Shown: positions 57,730-64,000 of the stretch, in pieces
Layout: every line of letters begins with the position of its first letter
Position numbering within the stretch: position 1 is the first letter of the stretch
Assembly: GCA_963741525.1 (NCBI GenBank)
Contig: CAVUIW010000002.1
Coordinates: 124,001-188,000 of the forward strand
Reading direction: 5' to 3'
Length of the DNA: 64,000 bases
Source of the DNA: JANNSX01 sp963741525
Lineage (GTDB): Bacteria > Pseudomonadota > Alphaproteobacteria > Rhizobiales > Hyphomicrobiaceae
Made by a program: the position numbers and the translations under genes
Notes under the pieces: generated by a model
Database searches by the model: none
Told to the model about the DNA's origin: nothing
Seen by the model: the letters and a program-made list of their open reading frames with translations, nothing else

Positions 57730-58482
57730 ATGCGTTTCGAAGGCCGGACGGCAATCGTTACCGGGGCCGGTGCCGGCATCGGCCGGGCGATAGCCCAATC
57801 GCTTGCCGCCGAGGGCGCATTCGTCTTTGTCACCGACATCGATGGCGAGGCGGCGCGTGCCTGTGCCGAAGAAATCGTTGCCATGATGGGCGAAGCGGAG
57901 GCGCTCTCGGTCGATGTGACGGCGCGGGCCGATGTGGCGCTGCTCATTCAGCGCGTGAAGGCGAGCCGCGGCAAGCTCGATGTCCTGATCAACAATGCCG
58001 GCCTCAACGTGCGCGAGGATTTCCGGCACTTGAAGGACGAGGACTGGGAGAAAATCCGCGGCGTCAATCTGGACGGCGTCGTGAGGCTATCGCGCGATTG
58101 CTTCGACTTGCTGCGCACCTCAGGCCGGGCTTCGATCGTCAACCTCTCCTCGATCATGGCCTCTCGGGGCTTGCGACAGCTCGCTGCCTACTCGGCGACC
58201 AAGGGCGCGGTGTCGGCGCTGACGCGGGCTCTGGCCGTCGAATACGCGCCCTTCGGCATCCGCGTGAATTATCTGGCACCCGGCTTCATCGAGACGGCGC
58301 TGACGGAGCGCGTGCTGAAGAATCCGCGCTTCAGCGAGGTGTTGCTCGACCAGACGCCCTTGAAGCGCTTTGGCTCGCCAGATGACGTGGCCCGTGCCGC
58401 GCTCTTCCTCGCCTCCGATGACGCGGCCTTCATCACCGGCTCGGGGCTCGCGGTAGATGGCGGCATGGCGGCGGGACTTTGA
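57730..58482 (+). CDS. SDR-family oxidoreductase
   Basis: 250 residues, classical short-chain dehydrogenase. Cofactor motif TGAGAGIG (residues 11-18), Asp at the end of strand 2 (VTDID) suggesting NAD(H), NNAG at about 88-91, catalytic Ser/Tyr/Lys in LSSIMASRGLRQLAAYSATK. C-terminal DGGMAAGL is typical. Substrate unknown; sugar or polyol oxidation would fit the divergent LacI regulator. Confidence 0.9.
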   Translation: MRFEGRTAIVTGAGAGIGRAIAQSLAAEGAFVFVTDIDGEAARACAEEIVAMMGEAEALSVDVTARADVALLIQRVKASRGKLDVLINNAGLNVREDFRHLKDEDWEKIRGVNLDGVVRLSRDCFDLLRTSGRASIVNLSSIMASRGLRQLAAYSATKGAVSALTRALAVEYAPFGIRVNYLAPGFIETALTERVLKNPRFSEVLLDQTPLKRFGSPDDVARAALFLASDDAAFITGSGLAVDGGMAAGL

Positions 58483-58806
58483 GATCAAACCTGCGGGTCA
58501 CGAATTCTCGCTTCTTGGCTTTGAGCACGTTCGGACGGCGAACCGGTTCACAATTCGCCTGAACGTGCTGACTCTTGGCTTTGAGCACGTTCTGCGGCGA
58601 ACCGGTGTCCACTTCGCCTGAACCCGCTTTAGAGCGCCGATCTCATTCCATCAGATCGAATAGCGCTCTAAGGCCGGTCCAGGCTTTACAATCGAGCGGG
58701 CCGCCGACATAGACTGGAGCGGGTACAGCTTTGAAGAATTGCGAGTGAGAATGCGGGTCGCGTCCAGGGTCAGTCGTATGGTCGCGGGTACGGGGGCCAC
58801 CTCGCC
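58483..58806 (+). other. Intergenic stretch before the peptide transporter operon
   Basis: No gene. Three palindromic elements (58523-58669) fill the left half. The operon promoter should lie in 58680-58800. No substrate-binding protein gene is present here. Confidence 0.6.
58523..58669 (+). repeat. Two GAGCAC/ACCGGTT-type elements in tandem plus GAGCGCCGATCT palindrome (copies H)
   Basis: 58523-58569 and 58583-58630 are two copies, both preceded by CTCTTGGCTT/CTTCTTGGCTT. 58632-58669 is GAGCGC/GCGCTC around CGATCTCA and TCAGATCG. Order matches 52848-52950. Confidence 0.82.
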
Positions 58807-59828
58807 ATGATCCGCTTCCTGCTGCGCCGCGCCGCGCTGACGATCCCGACCTTCCTCGCGCTCATGTTCCTGACCTTCGTGATGATCCGCCTGGTGCCGG
58901 GCGATCCGATCGAGGTGAGGAAAGGCGAGCGCGGCATCTCGCCCGAGCGGCTCGAGCTGCTCCGCCACGAGATGGGCCTCGACCAGCCGATCTGGAAGCA
59001 GTTCCTCGACTATGCCGGGCAGATCCTCTCCGGCGACTTCGGCACCTCGATCATCTCCAACCAGAAGGTGCTGACCGAGTTCGCGACGCTCTTTCCGGCG
59101 ACGCTCGAACTGTCGCTCTGCGCCATGCTGTTCGCGGTGATCCTCGGCATTCCCGCCGGCGTGATCGCGGCGGTGAAGCGCGGCGGCATCTTCGACCAGT
59201 CGCTGATGACGGTGGCGCTCACCGGCTACTCGATGCCGATTTTCTGGTGGGGATCTGATCCTCATCCTCTTCATGTCGAACACGCTCGGCCTGACGCCGG
59301 TGTCGGGCCGGATGGATCTCATCAAGTACTATTTCGAGCCGACGACCGGGTTCATGCTGATCGACACGGCCTTCTTCGTCGGCGCCGACCAGAAGGGCGC
59401 CTTCCTCGATGCCGTCCGGCACCTGATCCTGCCGACCATCGTGCTCGGCACCGTGCCGCTCGCCGTCATCGCCCGCATGACGCGCTCCTCCATGCTCGAG
59501 GTGCTGCAGGAGGACTATGTCAGAACGGCGCGCGCGAAGGGGCTGTCGCCCTGGCGCGTCGTCGGCCTGCACGCGCTGCGCAACGCGCTGATACCCGGTC
59601 GTGACGACCATCGGCCTCTCCATCACGACGCTGTTCGGCGGCGCGGTGCTGACGGAAACGATCTTCTCCTGGCCCGGCGTCGGCAAATGGCTGATCGAGA
59701 GCATCGGCCGGCGCGACTATCCGGCGCTGCAAGGCGGCATCATGCTGATCTCCGGCCTCGTCATCTTCGTCAACCTCGGCATCGACATGCTCTACGGCCT
59801 CATCAATCCGAGGATCCGCCATGGTTGA
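58807..59828 (+). CDS. Oligopeptide/dipeptide ABC permease, DppB type (two frameshifts)
   Basis: Starts MIRFLLRRAALTIPTFLALM; VRLVPGDP-like motif MIRLVPGDPIEV; GLDQPIWKQF; EAA region SMLEVLQEDYVRTARAKGLS; ends SWPGVGKWLIESIGRRDYPA ... YGLINPRIRHG. About six membrane helices. Extra bases near 59252 and 59592. Corrected length is 339 residues, typical. It overlaps the next permease gene by 8 bases. Confidence 0.93.
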
Positions 59829-60725
59829 GGCCGTCGTGCCGCGCATCAAGGAGCGCAGGCCGCCAGGGCCGATCCGGGAGTTCTGGAGCTCGTTCTCGGA
59901 GAACCGCGGCGCCGTCGCCGGGCTCGTGCTCGTCGTCTCCATCATCCTCATGGCGCTGTTCGCCCCGCTCATCGCGCCGCATTCGCCCATCGAGCAGTTC
60001 CGCGAGTCGACGAAGCTGCCGCCGGCCTGGATGGCGGGCGGCGATTGGCGCTATCGTCCTCGGCACCGACGCGCTCGGCCGCGACATGCTCTCGCGCATC
60101 ATCTACGGCTCGCGCATTTCGCTGTTCATCGGCTTCGCCGTGATGGCTCGTGTCGGCGGTCATCGGCGTGGCGCTGGGACTGATCGCGGCCTTCGCGCGC
60201 GGCATCGTCGAGGTGGTGATCGTCCGCATCATGGATCTGATCGTCTCCATCCCCTCGCTGGTGCTGGCGATCCTCATCATCGCCGTGATCGGGCCCAACC
60301 TCACCAACACGATCATCGCGGTGACGATCGTCTATCTGCCGCGCTATGTGCGGCTGGTGCGCGCCTCGGCGCTGTCCGAGCTGACGAAGGATTATGTGAT
60401 CGCGGCCCGCGTCGCCGGCGCCGGGCCGATCCGGCTGATGCTGCGCTCCGTGCTGCCGAACTGCCTGCCGCCGCTCATCGTGCAGGCGGCGCTCGGCATC
60501 TCGGACGCGATCCTGGAGGCGGCGGGGCTCGGCTTCCTCGGCCTCGGCGCGCAGCCGCCGACGCCCGAATGGGGCGCCATGCTCGCCGATAGCCGCGAAT
60601 TCATCCAGGCCGCGCCCTGGATCATGGCCTTCCCGGGCCTTGCCATCCTCATCACCGTGCTCGCCATCAATCTCATGGGCGATGGGCTTCGCGATGCCCT
60701 CGACCCCAAGCTCAAGCGGAGCTGA
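59821..60725 (+). CDS. Oligopeptide/dipeptide ABC permease, DppC type (two frameshifts)
   Basis: Starts with a cytoplasmic tail and NRGAVAGLVLVVSIILMALF, then LGTDALGRDMLSRIIYGSRI, diagnostic for OppC/DppC; EAA region SALSELTKDYVIAARVAGAG; APPTPEWGAML-type motif PPTPEWGAMLADSRE. Extra bases near 60054 and 60145. Corrected length is 300 residues, typical. Confidence 0.93.
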
Positions 60726-60726
60726 G

Positions 60727-61305
60727 ATGATCCCGGATGGCGCGGTCATCGTCGGAATCGCGGCGACCCTCATCGGCAGCATGCTGGCGATCATCCTGCC
60801 GCGTGCGCTCGACAATCGCCGGCGCCGCCGCCGCCAGCTCGATCTGATGACCGCGATCCATGCCGAGATCATGTCGGGAACGGCGGCCACCGCGAGCCAG
60901 ATCACGCCTGAAGAGCAGGCCTACGCGCTCTCGGTCAGCATGCCGTTCGCGAGCGTCGACGAGGCCGACTTCGTGTTCCAGTCGATCAAGGCCGACATCT
61001 CGATCCTGCCGACCGACGTCATGCAGGAGGTCGTGCTCTACTACCGGCTCGCCTCGCAGGCGAAGGCCATGGTCGCCGACATGCGCAATCCGATCTTCCG
61101 CAATCTCGATGCCGAGCGGCAGCGCAAATATCTCGCCGAGTATCTGGGCCTCGTGCGCGACCAGCACATCGCCGGCCGCATCGCCATCGAGGCGATCGAG
61201 ACCTACTCGCGCCGGTCGCGATTGGGTCTCGCCGAGCAGCGCCTCGAGCTCGAGCGCCGCCTGATGGCCGAGCGCGCGAGCTTCGCGACGCCCAGAGCGA
61301 GGTAG
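60727..61305 (+). CDS. Membrane-anchored protein of unknown function in the peptide transporter operon
   Basis: 192 residues. One N-terminal membrane segment (GAVIVGIAATLIGSMLAIIL), a basic stop-transfer stretch (RRRRRRQ), then a helical cytoplasmic domain with LDLMTAIHAEIMSG, DFVFQSIKADISILPTDVMQE and a charged C-terminal helix. No family recognised. It starts one base after dppC and ends 4 before the first ATPase gene, so it belongs to the operon, where a gene of this kind is not usual. Its frame is unbroken although neighbours carry indels. Confidence 0.75.
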   Translation: MIPDGAVIVGIAATLIGSMLAIILPRALDNRRRRRRQLDLMTAIHAEIMSGTAATASQITPEEQAYALSVSMPFASVDEADFVFQSIKADISILPTDVMQEVVLYYRLASQAKAMVADMRNPIFRNLDAERQRKYLAEYLGLVRDQHIAGRIAIEAIETYSRRSRLGLAEQRLELERRLMAERASFATPRAR

Positions 61306-61309
61306 CCTG

Positions 61310-62293
61310 ATGCCGCTGCTCGATGTGAAAAACCTGACGGTCGCGTTCGCCACGGCGAGCGGACCATTCCGCGCAGTCGATGCCTGCGACTTCACGATCG
61401 ATCCCGGCGAGGTGCTGGCGATCGTCGGCGAGAGCGGCTCGGGCAAGTCGGTCGCCATGCTGGCGGTGATGGGGCTCTTGCCGTGGACGGCGACGGTCAC
61501 CGCCGACCGCATGATGTTCGACGGCAAATCCTGCTCGGCATCACGGCGGCCGAGCGGCGGCAGATCATCGGCAAGGACATCGCCATGATCTTCCAGGAGC
61601 CGGTCGCGAGCCTCAATCCGTGCTTCACCGTCGGCTTCCAGATCGAGGAGAGCCTGCGCGAGCATATGGGCCTCGGCAAGTCCGAGCGGCGCGCGCGGGC
61701 GGTCGAGCTGCTTGAAGGCCGTCGGCATGACCGAGCCGGAGCGCCGCCTGAAGCAGTTCCCGCATCAGCTCTCGGGCGGCATGTGCCAGCGCGTCATGAT
61801 CGCCATCGCCATCGCTTGCAAGCCGAAGCTGCTCATCGCCGACGAGCCGACGACGGCGCTCGACGTGACGATCCAGGCGCAGATTCTCGATCTCCTCGTC
61901 GCGCTTCGCAAGGAGACCGGCAACGCGCTGATCCTCGTGACGCACGACATGGGCGTCGTCGCCGAGACGGCCGAGCGGGTGATCGTGCAGTATGCCGGGC
62001 CAGCAGGTCGAGCGGCAGCGGGTCGACGCGCTGTTCGAGACGCCGCGCCATCCCTACACGGCGGCGCTTGCTCGCGGCGCTGCCCGAGCGCAGCGGCGGC
62101 GGCCGGCTCGCCTCCATTCCGGGCGTGGTGCCGGGCTTGCACGATCGTCCCAACGGCTGCCTGTTCAATCCGCGCTGCAGCATCGCGAGCGAGGCCTGCC
62201 GCATCCATCGAGCCGCCGCGCATGGGCCCCGATCTCGGCGAGGCGCTCTGCCACACGCCCTTGCAGGACGCACTGGCGGAGGCGCCGGCATGA
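61310..62293 (+). CDS. Peptide ABC transporter ATPase, DppD type (five indels)
   Basis: Walker A IVGESGSGKSVAML, FQEPVASLNPCFTVGFQI, signature LSGGMCQRVMIAIAI, Walker B LLIADEPTTALDVT, H-loop THDMGVVAE, C-terminal oligopeptide-transporter motif RPNGCLFNPRC. One base is missing near 61527; extra bases near 61713, 62000, 62069 and 62209. Corrected length is 326 residues, typical for DppD/OppD. It overlaps the second ATPase by 4 bases. Confidence 0.92.
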
Positions 62294-63267
62294 GCGAGAT
62301 CGTCATCGAGGCCGAGGGCGTCACGCAGCACTATCAGGTGTCGCGCGGCATGTTCACCGCGCCGGCGGTGCTGAAGGCCGTCGAGGACGTGACGTTCCAC
62401 GTCGCCGCCGGGCGCACGCTCGCCATCGTCGGCGAGAGCGGCTGCGGGAAGTCGACGCTCGCGCGCATGCTCACCATGATCGAGCGGCCGACGGCGGGCC
62501 GGCTCGTGATCGACGGGAGCGTTGTGTCCGGTGGCGATCCCGAAGCCCTGAAGCGACTCCGCAAGACCGTGCAGATCGTGTTTCAGAATCCCTACGGCTC
62601 GCTCAATCCCCGGCAGAAGATCGGCACCGCGCTCGAAGAGCCGCTCGAGATCAACACGGATATGCCGCGCGAGGCGCGTCGCGCCAAGGCGCGCGACATG
62701 CTGGCGAAGGTGGGCCTGCGGCCCGAGCACTACGACCGCTATCCGCACATGTTCTCGGGCGGCCAGCGCCAGCGCATCGCCATTGCGCGCGCGCTGATGC
62801 TCGAGCCCAAGGTGCTGGTGCTCGACGAGCCGGTATCCGCGCTCGACGTGTCGATCCGCGCGCAGGTGTTGAACTTGCTCGCCGATCTGAAGCAGGCGCT
62901 TCGGGCTCACCTACGTGTTCATCAGCCACGACCTCTCGGTCGTCCGCCACGTCGCCGACGACGTGATGGTCATGTATCTTGGGCCGCGCCGTCGAGATGG
63001 GGCCGGTGAAGCAGATCTTCGCCAAGCCCCGGCATCCCTACACGCAGGCGCTGCTGTCGGCGACACCGGTTGCCGATCCCAAGGCGCGCCGCAAGCGCAT
63101 CCGCCTCGAGGGCGAGCTGCCGTCGCCCTTCAATCCGCCCACCGGCTGCGCCTTCAATCCCCGCTGCCCCCACGCCTTCGACCGCTGCCGCCGCGAGGTC
63201 GCCGGAGCTGACGCAGCACGGCGCCAATGTGGTGGCATGCTTTGCGGTGGAGGAAAACCGCATGTAG
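62290..63267 (+). CDS. Peptide ABC transporter ATPase, DppF type (three frameshifts)
   Basis: Walker A IVGESGCGKSTLARML, VFQNPYGSLNPRQKIG, signature FSGGQRQRIAIARAL, Walker B VLVLDEPVSALDVSI, H-loop FISHDLSVVRHVAD, C-terminal PPTGCAFNPRCPHAFDRC. Extra bases near 62902, 62982 and 63201. Corrected length is 324 residues. Last gene of the operon. Confidence 0.92.
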
Positions 63268-63427
63268 CCGCGTGCCTATGCTTGCACGCCGCTGTCTCGC
63301 ATGCAGATCACAGATCGGTCACGTACAGTTGACGCGGCCTCACAACGTGTTGTGGCGCGCTGGCTCGGCTCTGGCCGTAAGGTTGCGTGGTGTCGGCTCG
63401 CGGCACGTGAGACTAGGGAGATCGAAT

Positions 63428-63685
63428 ATGAGACTCGTCAAGACCTCGGGCGCGGCGATCGCGCTCACCGCAGCGACGTTGCTTCTCAGTGGTGCCGTGA
63501 CGACATCGGTCGTGCACGCCGATCTGACGCAAGTGCCGTGTGCCGGCCTCAATTCCTGCAAGGGCCAAAGCGCCTGCAAGACAGGCTCGAGCGCCTGCAA
63601 GGGCCTGAACGCTTGCAAGGGCCAGGGCTTCGTGATGAAGACCAAGGCCGCGTGCAAGTATCTTGGCGGCAAGATCATCGGCTGA
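63428..63685 (+). CDS. BufA2-like bufferin (Cys-rich exported metallophore)
   Basis: 85 residues. Signal peptide MRLVKTSGAAIALTAATLLL with cleavage after VVHA. The mature part has repeated C-x-G/K units (CAGLNSCKGQSACK, SSACKGLNACKGQGF) and ends AACKYLGGKIIG. This plan matches BufA2-type bufferins, short periplasmic peptides that chelate copper via modified cysteines. The usual bufB (DUF692) and bufC partners are not seen downstream within the window, so it may be an orphan or rely on genes elsewhere. Confidence 0.72.
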   Translation: MRLVKTSGAAIALTAATLLLSGAVTTSVVHADLTQVPCAGLNSCKGQSACKTGSSACKGLNACKGQGFVMKTKAACKYLGGKIIG

Positions 63686-63851
63686 CCGGAGGTGCCGAGC
63701 GCCGGGCCGGCGCGACCGATCCGGCGCTCGAGCAACATTGGGTTACATGTCACGCCGCGGTCCCGGCGGGCGCACTGAAGTATTTTTCGCCGTGCGCGGT
63801 TCCTCGCTGGAGTTATCGGCGAGCCTTGCCGGCTTCCTCAAAGGACGAAGC

Positions 63852-64000
63852 GTGCTCGAAGTTACCTCGCTCTTGCGCGCCGCAATGATGGCCGCCCTGA
63901 CCGGATTGACGACCGTTTCAAGCGGTGCGGCCGCGCAGACGGTCTGGGCCGATTGGGACGGTGCGCTGTTCGCGCGTGCGAAGGCCGAGAACCGCTTCGT
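63852..64000 (+). CDS. Thioredoxin-like / DUF255 protein, 5' part only
   Basis: GTG at 63852; signal-like segment LLRAAMMAALTGLTTVSSGA, then WADWDGALFARAKAENRF. WxxWD...LFARAKAENRF is how DUF255 / thioredoxin-fold proteins (often before a WCHWCH motif) begin. The window ends before the active site, so the call is tentative. It lies 166 bases after the bufferin-like gene. Confidence 0.6.
   Translation, partial: MLEVTSLLRAAMMAALTGLTTVSSGAAAQTVWADWDGALFARAKAENRF

Overview
The window reads as chromosomal DNA of a high-GC alphaproteobacterium, most probably of the order Hyphomicrobiales (Rhizobiales). Supporting signs: an F1-ATPase operon (atpHAGDC) separate from any F0 genes, an aerobic cobaltochelatase CobT, 5-aminolevulinate synthase (hemA), a MarR regulator of the LdtR type next to an L,D-transpeptidase, a two-hairpin leader before serC, a RibB with a degenerate RibA domain, and many intergenic palindromes of the GAGCAC / ACCGGTT type. 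I cannot name the genus. No rRNA, tRNA, prophage or CRISPR array was seen.

Layout. 0.15-5.7 kb: cobT, a phytase-like esterase, an exported Cys-rich protein, rpmB (minus) and a C45-type Ntn hydrolase. 5.9-12.6 kb: atpH-atpA-atpG-atpD-atpC with extra genes at three junctions: a GlcG/HbpS-like protein (A/G), a DUF5397 + VapD toxin-antitoxin-like pair with two large hairpins (G/D), and a zinc-ribbon protein (D/C). 12.6-16.6 kb (minus): a GMC oxidoreductase and a dimethylglycine/sarcosine dehydrogenase-like flavoprotein. 16.7-20.1 kb (minus): a small lipoprotein, a frameshifted membrane/coiled-coil/Sel1 protein and a bactofilin. 20.6-22.1 kb: a decayed IS3-family element. 22.3-27.4 kb: dusA-tauE, then a DevCAB-like ABC export system (minus). 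28-37 kb: alpha/beta hydrolase, outer-membrane barrel, ribBA-type ribB, a DUF4139 protein, serA and serC. 37.5-43.3 kb: ppk2 (minus), then a nucleoside salvage operon cdd-punA-deoC-deoA-deoB. 43.4-50 kb: ruvC-ruvA and an extensin-like protein (minus), an enoyl-CoA hydratase-like gene, ldtR and an L,D-transpeptidase. 50.3-58.5 kb: hemA, a hydroxyacyl-CoA dehydrogenase, small proteins, a four-carbon acid sugar kinase, a VIT-family protein, a LacI regulator and a divergent SDR. 58.8-63.3 kb: an oligopeptide-type ABC transporter (two permeases, a protein of unknown function, two ATPases). 63.4-64 kb: a bufferin-like peptide and the start of a thioredoxin-like gene.

A property of the record that affects the whole annotation: at least 26 single-base indels (22 insertions, 4 deletions by my count) interrupt 13 conserved genes. 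Once each is corrected, every product returns to an uninterrupted reading frame of normal family length. They crowd in the peptide-transporter genes (12 in 4.5 kb) and are absent from the atp genes. I treat them as probable sequence errors and give full gene spans. The IS transposase and the 17.2-19.3 kb gene are broken more heavily.

The most unusual parts are the atp operon insertions (especially the VapD module with its two same-plan hairpins), a series of short hairpin-bearing insertions inside the IS3 transposase, and the dense families of intergenic palindromes and ACTGCC tandem repeats.
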